A stretch of DNA of 64,000 nt. It comes from DAHUYF01 sp963789275. Lineage in GTDB: Bacteria; Pseudomonadota; Alphaproteobacteria; ATCC43930; CGMCC-115725. The stretch lies in the NCBI GenBank assembly GCA_963789275.1, contig CAWBKF010000011.1, positions 124,001 through 188,000 on the forward strand, in the 5' to 3' direction. A program made the translations under genes and the position numbers. A model generated the notes under the pieces. It was not told the origin of the DNA. It worked only from the letters and a program-made list of their open reading frames with translations, and ran no database searches. Shown here piece after piece: positions 34,866 to 43,666 of this stretch. Positions within the stretch are counted from its first letter, which is position 1; each line of letters starts with the position of its first letter.

Positions 34866-37670
34866 TTAGGCGGAAGACAAGGGGGCGGTTACGTTTTGCT
34901 GGATGGTGTAGCCCGGCGGCCCCCAACCGCCAGTTATGCCGGGGAAATTCACGGAGCCACTGAAAACCGGGCTGCCAGATGCGATGGCGTCGCCTGCACC
35001 CGATATTTCCGGGTTCTCCGTGACCGGGTCGCTGTCGCTGAACCCGTTGCCCGTCGTCACCACGCTACCGCCCGCATAGTTGAAATAGTCGTTGTCTTCT
35101 ACCGTCATGGCGTCCGGATTGCCCACTCCACCTTGGATGTAAGTCTGACCGGTTATGCCAAATTCGTTGGTGCTCTGCGTTCCCGTATAATCAGAGATGA
35201 TTAGATTGTGCTCGAAAACGTTGTCCGCCATTACGGCAGTGGCGCCGCTATTCAGCGATGCCGCATATTGCAGATAGCTGACTGCAACGATTTGACCGCT
35301 CGACCCCAGGTCGAGGATATTGCCGGTTATAGTGTCGTGGCTTCCGCTACTCAAAAATATTGCCGAAGTTCCGCCTTCGACAAACGACGTCGGGCCGATG
35401 ACATTACCCGATACTGTGGTGTTGCTGGTGCCGAAATCAAGATAGATGCCTCTTCCTTGATCTCCCGCCACGGTAGCGTAATCATAAATGTAGTTGTTTT
35501 CGATTTTCATGTTCGTGGATTCGCCCAGCGTGTCTTGTATGTAGATTCCCGCAGTTTCATTATGTGCACCGCCAATGTCGTAAACGACATTGTTCTCAAT
35601 ATCGGTGCCGCTGATGTTGTCGTTGGGCGTGTTCGCATCGTCATCGGATCCGACACGAATGCCGTTGTCGACCTGGTCGTAGACGACATTGTTGTAAACC
35701 TTGGTGTTTGTCGCCTGGCCTTCGATGACGATGCCGCCACTATTGAATGGCGCTCCGATGTCGGCTGCCGGGTCGTCGTAGCCATTGTGGATGAGGTTAT
35801 TTTCGATGACGTTGGCATTTGCCGTGCCGACGCTATTGGTGAAGAGGTTCTCGAAAGCCGCGCCGCCATGGACGGCGATCCCGGCATCGGCGAAGTTCTC
35901 CACCTGGAGTCCGTTGATCGTAATGCCGCTCGCTCCGTCGATCTCGATCACAGAGACCAACCCGTTCGAGCCGCTTGTGGCACCGCCGTTGAGGATCGCC
36001 GAATTGTAGCCGTCGGGAGCATAGTACTGCCACGTCTCGCCATTGTCGGCCGCCGTCAACTCCAATGTGCTCTTGAGGTTGTAGGTTCCCCCTTCAACGT
36101 AGGTGGTCTTGATCGAGCTGTTCTCCATCGCCTCCTGAGCCCGCGCCAGGGTCGCGAACGGCCCGTCTGTCCCGGCCGCGTTCGGGGCAGCCAGGTCGCC
36201 CGCCCAGCTGTCATTACCGTCCGTTGCGACGTAGTAGGCGGGCCCGGACGGAGGCGACGTGCTGCCTGTTCCGGTGCTGCCTGTGCCGGTATTCCCGGTG
36301 CCGGTGCTTCCTGTCCCGGTGCTCCCTGTGCCGGTACTCCCTGTACCGGTGCTTCCGGTCCCGGTACTTCCCGCCCCGGTACTGCCTGTCCCGGTGCTTC
36401 CCGCCCCGGTGCTTCCCGTCCCGGTACTTCCTGTCCCGGTACTGCCGGCGGAATCGGCCGTGCCCGTGCCGGTGCTGCCGCTGGCCGACGTGGTCGTTCC
36501 CGTGCTGTCGCCGCTACTGGGCGCTGACCCAGGCACCCACGCGCCAGCGTCGTAGGAATACCATTCTCCCTTGCCATTTTCCTGGTAGACCACGCCGTCG
36601 GAAACTTCGAGCTTGGTTGCCGCGGTGGTCGTAAGTGCCGCACCGTTTAGCACAATGTCGTTGCCGTAGCCGGGGTGGTTGGTCGTTCCGAAGGTCCAAA
36701 CGCCATCCTGGCTGGTCAGCGTGCCGCCAGAGGAAACCGTGATTGAAGACCCACTGGCCGAGACCGCCGGCGTCGATCCACCGCCCGACGCCGAAACCGA
36801 CGCAGTTGGCGCCGCGGCAGGCGTCCACGAGCCCGAATGGTACGCATACCATTCACCCTGGCCGTTCTCCTGATACAGCACGCCATTGTTTGCGACTTCG
36901 AGCTTGGTTGCTGCGGTGTTTGTGAGATCCACCCCATTGAGCGCGATGTCGTTGCCGTAACCAGGGTGATTGGTCGGCCCGAAGGTCCATGTGCCATCCT
37001 TTGTGACCAAGGAGCCGCCGGGGAAGACGGTAATCGTGGACCCGTCGGGAGAGTTTGCCGGACCGGAACCAGTCGCCGGGGGATCCGTGACGACGATGCT
37101 CTGCGCCGCTGAGGTCATCGTGTGGTGGCCGATCGTGTCGCTGGCCGTGATCGAGAGGGTGTTTACCGGGTGATCTGCCCCCGTATACGACGATGCCAGG
37201 GATAGCCCGCTATTCACTTCCGCAGCGCTGAGCGTGATCGAGCTGCCCGTAAAGATCTTGTGATCCAAATTGTCGGTCACCAATTCGTAGCTCGTAAGCC
37301 CGGTGATCGTAACCGAGGTCGCGTCATGACCGCCGGCCGGCGAGACGCTGACCGGCAGCGCGGCCGATCCTTCGGCGTCCACGGTCAGAGCATTGGCCGC
37401 AACTGTAAGCGTCGGCGTTGCGCCTTTGCCGAAGCCGTGCGTGTTGGCGATGCTGTTCGAGGCGGTAGCACTGCTCACCCCCTGCCCTGAAGAGCCACCG
37501 CTCGTCAGATCGGTCTGGTGCCAGAGCGTCTTGAGGACGGACGCAACGGAATCGGTCTGTGTCGAATGACTTGTATCAGCCGGGACTTCCCAATGGGGAT
37601 CAATATGGGTGTCTAATTGATGAGCCGAAGAATGCTCGAACGTCCAGTCTGAATGTGCGCCGTATGCCAT
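34866..37670 (-). CDS. Large modular right-handed beta-helix protein, probably extracellular
   Basis: A 934-residue acidic, Gly/Ser/Thr/Asn-rich protein. Order from the N-terminus: a Ser-rich opening; a cadherin/Ig-like segment ('ALPVSVSPAGGHDATSVTIT'); two related modules of about 85 residues ('WTFGPTNHPGYGNDIALNGV' and 'WTFGTTNHPGYGNDIVLNGA', each ending in a 'GEWYxYxxGxWxP' block); a linker of 12 or so S-T-G-T/A-G repeats; then a C-terminal pectate-lyase-like beta-helix starting at 'YYVATDGNDSWAGDLAAPNA' with many N-N-x-I/V-Y rungs. No classical signal peptide, so type I or another secretion route is possible. It may bind, trim or epimerise the polymer. ATG 37670 follows AGAAGGA. Confidence 0.88.
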   Translation of the reverse strand: MAYGAHSDWTFEHSSAHQLDTHIDPHWEVPADTSHSTQTDSVASVLKTLWHQTDLTSGGSSGQGVSSATASNSIANTHGFGKGATPTLTVAANALTVDAEGSAALPVSVSPAGGHDATSVTITGLTSYELVTDNLDHKIFTGSSITLSAAEVNSGLSLASSYTGADHPVNTLSITASDTIGHHTMTSAAQSIVVTDPPATGSGPANSPDGSTITVFPGGSLVTKDGTWTFGPTNHPGYGNDIALNGVDLTNTAATKLEVANNGVLYQENGQGEWYAYHSGSWTPAAAPTASVSASGGGSTPAVSASGSSITVSSGGTLTSQDGVWTFGTTNHPGYGNDIVLNGAALTTTAATKLEVSDGVVYQENGKGEWYSYDAGAWVPGSAPSSGDSTGTTTSASGSTGTGTADSAGSTGTGSTGTGSTGAGSTGTGSTGAGSTGTGSTGTGSTGTGSTGTGSTGTGNTGTGSTGTGSTSPPSGPAYYVATDGNDSWAGDLAAPNAAGTDGPFATLARAQEAMENSSIKTTYVEGGTYNLKSTLELTAADNGETWQYYAPDGYNSAILNGGATSGSNGLVSVIEIDGASGITINGLQVENFADAGIAVHGGAAFENLFTNSVGTANANVIENNLIHNGYDDPAADIGAPFNSGGIVIEGQATNTKVYNNVVYDQVDNGIRVGSDDDANTPNDNISGTDIENNVVYDIGGAHNETAGIYIQDTLGESTNMKIENNYIYDYATVAGDQGRGIYLDFGTSNTTVSGNVIGPTSFVEGGTSAIFLSSGSHDTITGNILDLGSSGQIVAVSYLQYAASLNSGATAVMADNVFEHNLIISDYTGTQSTNEFGITGQTYIQGGVGNPDAMTVEDNDYFNYAGGSVVTTGNGFSDSDPVTENPEISGAGDAIASGSPVFSGSVNFPGITGGWGPPGYTIQQNVTAPLSSA
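36259..36447 (-). repeat. 15-bp tandem repeat encoding a Ser-Thr-Gly linker
   Basis: About 12.6 copies of a 15-base unit (typical copy on the plus strand GTGCTTCCTGTCCCG) coding on the minus strand for S-T-G-T/A-G repeats. Copies differ mainly at third positions. It joins the modular N-terminal half to the beta-helix. Copy number is likely to vary between strains. Confidence 0.9.
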
Positions 37671-38180
37671 ACCGCAATGTCCTTCTGACCGAATGTGTAA
37701 GTCGATCGAACCACGCACCGAGAGACTCGGCTATCACAGAGGCGGCGATGAACTCCCTTATCCAATCGAAACTGCAACAGCCCGCATTGAAGCTGCACTT
37801 CAAGTTGGGTCTTGCGTGGTTAAGGCATGGTTAATTGGCGGGTAGTGGCCGTGTAATAAAGGTTACGATTCGCGGCAAAGTGCTGTGACTATTATAGGGC
37901 AGCCGGAGTCACTTCTCTGTGCGGACGCAGTAATCTTTGGACATTACCTAACATATTCCCAATCATGCTCTGTAAAGACAGCACAGCACGCTATACGCTG
38001 GCGGTTTACCCTCGCATCTCTATAAGATAATCCCGCATCGTACCTGTAATCTCGCGCTTACTTTTGTTGACCGCAGTTGCTCTCGGCTCCGCATCGGGAA
38101 CCCCAGATTTCATGCCACGGCCTGGGCTTTGCCACTTGGTTACGCTGATCGTTTGCACGCGGAAATTCCGTCACCTACGG
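37671..38180. other. Long AT-richer intergenic region upstream of the beta-helix gene
   Basis: About 510 bases between the beta-helix start (minus strand) and the end of the quinoprotein gene. The part 37830-38060 is clearly less GC-rich than the surroundings. It should carry the promoter of the beta-helix gene on the minus strand. I see no gene or clear hairpin. Confidence 0.5.
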
Positions 38181-39782
38181 CTAGTGCCCGCCATCCGGCA
38201 GCGCGAAGACGGTAAGCGCGGCGGAGACCCGGGCCGGCTTCCACCAGGGTGGGGCGGATCCGGACGCAACCGCGACATACTGCCTGTCATGGTCTTGATA
38301 GGTGACGATGCCGCCACACATCGCGGCTCCAGTGTTGAAGCGATAGAGCAGGTCGCCGTCGCGATCATCGAGCGCGAGAAGATCGCCGTTCAGCTGACCG
38401 GTGAAGATGATGCCGCCGGACGTGGCGGTGACCGCGGCGACGAGTGGCTCAGGCGCCTGATACTGCCAGCGAACGGCGCCGGACGAAGCGTCGATCGCGG
38501 TCAACGTGCCGCGGGCCTGAGCCATGGGATCGGCAATGAAGCTTCCGCCCAGATGAAGTTGTCCCGCCGCGCTCATCGGCGCGCCCGCCTTGCGATAGGT
38601 CCCGCACCACTCGATCGCAGCGACGTAAAGCGAATTGGTCGATGGACTGAACGCCGGCCCGTTCCATTGCACGCCGCCAAAAGCACCCGGACAGACGTGA
38701 ACACCTTTGATCGTAAGAGGCACCGCGGCATGCTCTCGCCGTGTCACCGCAACCTGGTAAACCACGCTTCGATCCTCACGGTCGAGCACCCGGAGCAAGC
38801 CGTCCTTTCCGGTAATCGCGACCAAGTTGCGCGGCTTGCCGTGCACCTCGGCAGTGAACAGCGGGCTAGCCTGCGTCAGATCCCAATCATGCGTGTCATG
38901 CGGCGTAGCCTGATAGTGCCACACGAGTTTTCCCGTCCGAGCGTCGAGAACAACCATCGAATTGGTATAGAGGTTGTCGCCATCGCGGACGTCGCCGTCG
39001 AAGGCCGGATTGGGATTGCCGGTTCCCAGATAAACGCGGCCTTCAGTCGGATCCAGCGAAAGCGGCGTCCAGACCGCGCCGCCGGCGGTGACCACCTTCG
39101 TCTCCCTCCAACTGCCCGCGCCTGGCTCGTCGCTCTCGGGAAAAATATGGAAGCGCCAAACCGGTTGCCCGTTGTCCAAGCGGTACGCGCCGATCCATCC
39201 CCTCACGGTTGCTTCGTTTCCTGCGGGACCGATGATGACAAGGTCCTCGTAGAGGAGCGGCGGCATCGTAAGCGATTCGCCTTTTGCGGCATCCGCAATG
39301 GCGCTTTCCCAAATCAACTGGCCTGATTCCGCGTCCAATGCGATCAGATATCCATCGAGCGTTCCGCGAAGGACTTTACCGTCCTTGATCGCCACGCCGC
39401 GTTGCCGGGGGAAGTCTTCCCGGGCCTTCGGCTTCCGGTCGTAGCGCCAACGGACGTGGCAAGTGGTGGCATCGATCGACATGGTCGAATGGGCGGTGCT
39501 GACATAGACCGCGCCGCGGTAGACGATGGGATTTGCGTAGAATGGCGACATGCCGCCGAGGTCGACGCGACACACCGGGGCGAGAGCGTGGACGTTCGAC
39601 CGGTTGATCTCCCCCAGTTGCACAAACCGCTGGCCGCCATAATCGTGATTCGGGTGAAGCCAGTCGGAAGAGTTGGCGGCCGCGCCGTTCAGCTCTTGCT
39701 GTGTTGGCCCTCTGGTACCGGCAGCCGCCGATGCGCAGAAAACGACGCACAGCGCGATCCGAGCAGCGTTTAGAGCGCACAT
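38181..39782 (-). CDS. PQQ-type quinoprotein dehydrogenase, secreted
   Basis: A 533-residue beta-propeller protein with signal peptide 'ARIALCVVFCASAAAGTRG'. Repeated 'W-motif' blades such as 'YLIALDAESGQLIWES', 'MVVLDARTGKLVWHYQATPH' and 'LTAIDASSGAVRWQYQAPEP' define the PQQ propeller. 'GDNLYTNSMVVLDARTG' and 'PHDTHDWDLTQASPLF' are diagnostic of PQQ alcohol/sugar dehydrogenases. No cytochrome c domain (CxxCH) is attached, so it needs a separate electron acceptor. It lies between two beta-helix genes, suggesting oxidation of sugars or a polymer in the periplasm (inference). PQQ biosynthesis genes are not in the window. Confidence 0.88.
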   Translation of the reverse strand: MCALNAARIALCVVFCASAAAGTRGPTQQELNGAAANSSDWLHPNHDYGGQRFVQLGEINRSNVHALAPVCRVDLGGMSPFYANPIVYRGAVYVSTAHSTMSIDATTCHVRWRYDRKPKAREDFPRQRGVAIKDGKVLRGTLDGYLIALDAESGQLIWESAIADAAKGESLTMPPLLYEDLVIIGPAGNEATVRGWIGAYRLDNGQPVWRFHIFPESDEPGAGSWRETKVVTAGGAVWTPLSLDPTEGRVYLGTGNPNPAFDGDVRDGDNLYTNSMVVLDARTGKLVWHYQATPHDTHDWDLTQASPLFTAEVHGKPRNLVAITGKDGLLRVLDREDRSVVYQVAVTRREHAAVPLTIKGVHVCPGAFGGVQWNGPAFSPSTNSLYVAAIEWCGTYRKAGAPMSAAGQLHLGGSFIADPMAQARGTLTAIDASSGAVRWQYQAPEPLVAAVTATSGGIIFTGQLNGDLLALDDRDGDLLYRFNTGAAMCGGIVTYQDHDRQYVAVASGSAPPWWKPARVSAALTVFALPDGGH

Positions 39783-39831
39783 ATGTGCCGACCCGCTGAG
39801 CCGTCTCCACGGGCATCGAGGATATCCCGGC

Positions 39832-40026
39832 CTACTCGCAAAACCAGTAGGAAGCTCGACTTGCCAATATGGCGCCTGCGACCACCGTGGTAGCCAAAGT
39901 GATGCCGACAAGGCAAAACAGCAGCGCAGAAGTCAGCGCCGCCGCCCACGCAACGCCCGTGAAACCAAGCAGCAGCGCGACGGCCGATATGGCCGAGGCT
40001 AGGAATGGCGCGCCCAGCAAGTACAT
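39832..40026 (-). CDS. Small two-helix membrane protein (DUF1328-like)
   Basis: A 64-residue hydrophobic protein with two membrane helices. 'FLASAISAVALLLGFTGVAW' resembles the 'ALIAALLGFTGIA' pattern of DUF1328 proteins, small membrane proteins of unknown role. A GGAGG lies only 2 bases from the ATG, unusually close. The gene is about 50 bases upstream of the quinoprotein on the same strand, so it may be co-transcribed. Confidence 0.6.
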   Translation of the reverse strand: MYLLGAPFLASAISAVALLLGFTGVAWAAALTSALLFCLVGITLATTVVAGAILASRASYWFCE

Positions 40027-40250
40027 ATCCTCCAAACGCCAGGAGCCGGCGACCGTATCCCTTCCGTCCGAGAATCGCCACATAGTTCAACGTGCGATTT
40101 TCTTTTTCCGCGCGGCATTCCAACCACAAGCGGATTGAGAGAGGCCGCGGCGGTGTGATGTCTGTTGATCGTCTCCGGAAACAACTTTTCCGCGAGCAAG
40201 CGTCGGCGGGGGGGCGCCCTAGGATGGAGATTATCGAGCTGGTGGTAAAA

Positions 40251-40445
40251 TCACGTGCTCGTAGAGTTGTTGCCCGCGATCTCGCTTCCGAGGTCACGAA
40301 GCGACAGCATTCCGTCAGCCTCTAGGCACAGCGCGGCGAGCCGCGCGAGCGCGTCCTGCCCGCACTCGCTTCGCACGAGCGTGGCAATCTCGGCGATCTG
40401 CGCCGAGCGGTCCGCCCACCGCTGCCTGTCCAACGCCTGGTTCAT
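40251..40445 (-). CDS. Small hypothetical soluble protein
   Basis: A 64-residue helical protein ('QIAEIATLVRSECGQDALAR', 'LAALCLEADGMLSLRDLGSE') with a well-placed ribosome site GGGAGGA before ATG 40445. No signal or membrane helix. I do not recognise it. Its helical character resembles the other small proteins of the locus but sequence similarity is not convincing. Confidence 0.5.
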   Translation of the reverse strand: MNQALDRQRWADRSAQIAEIATLVRSECGQDALARLAALCLEADGMLSLRDLGSEIAGNNSTST

Positions 40446-40636
40446 CTTTTGTCCTCCCGGCGGGCCCCCCGCCATTGCTCGCGCTCCATTCGCGCCCTGC
40501 TAGTGCTACGCGCCCCACCCACCAACACATCCCCAGCCGGTTTGGCACCAGCAGGCAAAGACTGCGGTTAGGCTCGCTCCAAGCAAGTGCCTGCAGAAGC
40601 AAGCCAACCACCGAGGAAGCCGGCGCGCTGACGCGG

Positions 40637-42151
40637 TCAAGATTCCGCCCAGCTGCAGGCCTTTACCGGCGGGCCGCTATAACCCGGCGGACCATAGCTC
40701 GACGGTAATTGCGCGATGCCAAGGCTGGTGATCGCCGGGCCGAATTGTGGCTTCTCGCAGGTACCGATGATTCCGGGGTTAAGCGTGCGCGGCGAGGCAT
40801 CGTTGAAGGCATTGCCTGTCGGCGGCAGCAATCCGCCGCCATAATTGAACCAATCGTTGCCAAAAGCCGTCGGCGCCGTAAAGGTCCCGCAGGACGAGCA
40901 ACCCTGGATGAGACTTTTCCCGATCGAGCCGAACTCGCTGGTGCGTTGACCGCCTGCCCAATTTCCGACGATGACATTCAGATTGAAGACATTCCCCGTG
41001 GACGCCAGAGACGCGCTGCTTTGAAGATAGCTATACGTCACGACCTGCGCCGTCGCACCGAGGTCGTAGAGGTTGTATTGGATCGTGTCATTGTGGCCGC
41101 TCGATACGAACTGCGCCGTATCGCCGCCCTTCGAGAAGGCCGCGCCACCCCCGACGATAATGACGTTGCCCGTCGCCGTGATGTTCGAGGCGCCTTCGTC
41201 AAAATATAGACCGCGCTTCTGATCGCCAGGGCCGTCACCGCAGTCCCGGCCCCAATTATTCTTGACGGTGATCGCGGTCGAGTTTGCGTTGGTGTCCTGG
41301 ATGTAATAGCAGGACGTCTCCGTCCGGCCGCCGCCCGTGCCGTAGACCACATTGCCTTCGATGTCGGTGCCGCTGATGATGTCGCGTGGCGTATTCCCGT
41401 TATCATTTGAACCGAAGCGTATGCCGTTGTCGGCCTGGTTGTAGACGACGTTGTTATGAACCTTGGTGTTCGTAACCTGCCCCTCGCCCAATATCCCGCC
41501 GCTATTGAACGGGGCCGCCGTGTCGCCCCGAGAGCTGGCGAAGCCGTCATGAACGAGGTTGTTTTCAATCACGTTCGCATTCGCCGTGGCGACCATCGTG
41601 CGGGTGGCAAACGGCCCAGACCCGAAATACCCTGGATCGGCGCCGCCGTGGACGCCGATGCCCATCTGAGCGAAGTGCTGAACCTGCAGCCCATTGATCG
41701 TGATGTTGCTCCCCCCGACGATACAGATCACACAAAGGATGCCCGTGGCGCCACCCGTGGCGCCACCGTCGAGAATCGCAGTGTCGTAGCCATCCGGACC
41801 ATAGAACTGCCATGTCTCGCCATCGTCGGCGGAGGTCAGCGTCAGCGTGCTACTCAGGGGATACGTCCCGGCGCGCAGCGTGCAGATTTTGGTTCCGGTC
41901 GAGTTTTGTCCCTGCATCGCCGCCCGGCACCGCGAGAGCGTCCGAAACGGCGCCCCTAAGGTGCCGGGGTTTGCGTCATTCCCGTTGGGGGAGACATAGA
42001 AGCCCGCACCATCCTCCAGGCGCGCGAGGGTGTCCCGCGGCGAAGGCAACTTGGGCAGGTCTTCCGGCGGGGCGCCGCCGACCAGAAGGAGCAAAGAGAC
42101 AAGCGCGATGCGGCGCGTCCCCGGGTCACGCCCGGTCGGACGCCGCGCCAT
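40637..42151 (-). CDS. Right-handed beta-helix protein (second copy), secreted
   Basis: A 504-residue protein with signal sequence 'TRRIALVSLLLLVGGAP'. From 'FYVSPNGNDANPGTLGAPFR' on it is a pectate-lyase-like parallel beta-helix and is related to the C-terminal half of the 34866-37670 protein. Shared blocks: 'GETWQFYGPDGY', 'NVIENNLVHDG', 'TNTKVHNNVVYNQADNGIRF', 'SGTDIEGNVVY' and 'GPPGY'. The N-terminal modules and S-T-G linker are absent. It has several Cys residues the larger copy lacks. It may be a polysaccharide lyase, epimerase or binding protein; catalytic residues cannot be assigned. ATG 42151 was chosen for the signal peptide. Confidence 0.87.
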   Translation of the reverse strand: MARRPTGRDPGTRRIALVSLLLLVGGAPPEDLPKLPSPRDTLARLEDGAGFYVSPNGNDANPGTLGAPFRTLSRCRAAMQGQNSTGTKICTLRAGTYPLSSTLTLTSADDGETWQFYGPDGYDTAILDGGATGGATGILCVICIVGGSNITINGLQVQHFAQMGIGVHGGADPGYFGSGPFATRTMVATANANVIENNLVHDGFASSRGDTAAPFNSGGILGEGQVTNTKVHNNVVYNQADNGIRFGSNDNGNTPRDIISGTDIEGNVVYGTGGGRTETSCYYIQDTNANSTAITVKNNWGRDCGDGPGDQKRGLYFDEGASNITATGNVIIVGGGAAFSKGGDTAQFVSSGHNDTIQYNLYDLGATAQVVTYSYLQSSASLASTGNVFNLNVIVGNWAGGQRTSEFGSIGKSLIQGCSSCGTFTAPTAFGNDWFNYGGGLLPPTGNAFNDASPRTLNPGIIGTCEKPQFGPAITSLGIAQLPSSYGPPGYSGPPVKACSWAES

Positions 42152-42500
42152 CAGGGCGGTGCAGGCGCCTCGATTTGACCCCCGCGGAAGCTCTATAAAT
42201 CGGTCCCCTGTCACGATGAGATGGTTTACCAAGCCAACGCATTCGCCCGGCCGACCGTATGTCCCGCCGCGATCAGCCCCTTCCGCACCCAGCTCTTCAT
42301 GCTCGCCGCTTGTCGATATCGCTCCATCCTCCACCAGGTTCGGCAGCCAGGGCCAGTCTACCAACAGCGCAGTGCCGCCTTCGGTTTCGCCGCCTTATTT
42401 CACAGCCGTTGCTGCTTCATGACAGATCAAGAGACTATCGGAACCATGCTTGCGCATGCGCGTTTTTTTGGAGTTCACCCTTTGACGGCTCGGTTCGTCC
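42152..42500. other. Divergent intergenic region
   Basis: About 350 bases between the start of the second beta-helix gene (minus) and the GT2 gene (plus). It should hold two divergent promoters. Open frames here are fragments without family pattern. The GT2 start is uncertain, so the gap may be about 385 bases. Confidence 0.45.
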
Positions 42501-43502
42501 ATGGCCGGTTGGCGACGCGGGAGGATGATCCAAGCGATGATCCAAGAAATGCCGCCACCGCGGTGTAAGGAAGACGGGCCTGCCGGGGACGAGCTGCAAT
42601 CGAGGCAGTTTTCTGCCGGCGAGGTTCTGGCCGTCATTATTCCTTCCGCGAACCGCCCGACGGTGCTGCACGAAACATTGTTGTCGGTTTTGCGGCAGCG
42701 ACGATTGCCCACCCAGATCATCGTCTGCGTCCCCAGCGCAGAACACGTATCGACCGACACGAGACGATTGGCGGGCGTGACGATCATCTACTCGGATCCG
42801 GGATTGACGAGGCAACGCAATCGCGCGATCGCCGAGCTCGTGCCGAGTATAGACCTCGTTACATTCCTCGACGACGATGTCGAGCTTCACGAGGATTACC
42901 TCAAGGGCGTCGCGCAGCTTTTCCAGGAGCGACGTGACGCGGTACTGGCGGGTGGGCGGGTGCTCGCTGATGGCAGAGCCATCGGTGGGATTCAACGTGC
43001 GCTGGCTGAGACCATCGTTGCCGCCGATGTGCCGCAAGTGAGAGCGACAGCAGCGGTAACTGACATTGGTCCTGGCGAGATCTATGGCTGCAACATGAGC
43101 GTGCGCCGTGAGGTCCTCGCCACCGTCCGCTTTGATGAGAGACTGCCGCTCTATGGCCTGATGGAAGATCGCGACTTCGCTCATCAATGCTCCCGGCACG
43201 GCCGGCTGGTTCGTTCCGAAAGCTGTCGCGTCGTCCATCTCGGCGTCTCATCCGGTCGCATCTCCGAGCGCCAATATGGCTTTGCTCAGCTGATGAACCC
43301 GATCTATCTCTGGCGGAAGGGAAGCATCACATCCGCCCCGTTCTTGATCTATCGGATCTCGCGGACACTCGCGGTCAACGCGCTGCTCGCGGTGGTCGCA
43401 AACCAGCCCAATAGCCGCCGCAGCAGACTTGCCGGAAATTTGCGCGCGGCTGTCTCCGCCTTGAGCGGCCGCGTCGCGCCCGAGGATATTCTCGAGCTCT
43501 GA
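42501..43502 (+). CDS. Glycosyltransferase family 2 protein
   Basis: A GT-A fold glycosyltransferase of up to 333 residues. 'LAVIIPSANRPTVLHETLLS' is the nucleotide-binding start, 'IDLVTFLDDDVELHEDYLKG' holds the metal-binding DxD, and 'GCNMSVRREVLATVRFDERL' with 'LMEDRDFAHQCSRHGRLV' carries the ED acceptor-site motif. It probably adds a sugar to the repeat unit at the cytoplasmic face. ATG 42501 is the longest start; ATGs at 42525 and 42537 lie closer to a GGGAGG site, and the first residues are not conserved. Confidence 0.9.
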   Translation: MAGWRRGRMIQAMIQEMPPPRCKEDGPAGDELQSRQFSAGEVLAVIIPSANRPTVLHETLLSVLRQRRLPTQIIVCVPSAEHVSTDTRRLAGVTIIYSDPGLTRQRNRAIAELVPSIDLVTFLDDDVELHEDYLKGVAQLFQERRDAVLAGGRVLADGRAIGGIQRALAETIVAADVPQVRATAAVTDIGPGEIYGCNMSVRREVLATVRFDERLPLYGLMEDRDFAHQCSRHGRLVRSESCRVVHLGVSSGRISERQYGFAQLMNPIYLWRKGSITSAPFLIYRISRTLAVNALLAVVANQPNSRRSRLAGNLRAAVSALSGRVAPEDILEL

Positions 43503-43666
43503 CAGCCAAGTCACGCCTGCGCCCGGGCACCGGCGCCCAAGGGCGGACCGGTAGATCTTCCGAGAGAAGGATTCCGCGCTTAAGGCGATCTAGAGGCTTA
43601 CAGCAGGAACCAAACTTCTACCTTCACGTTTGTTGTGGCATTTTTGGTTCGCACACGAGGGGCCGG

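Noticed and set aside
36259..36447. CRISPR-like array
   Set aside because: Units are 15 bases with no spacers and lie in frame within a coding region; it is a coding tandem repeat.
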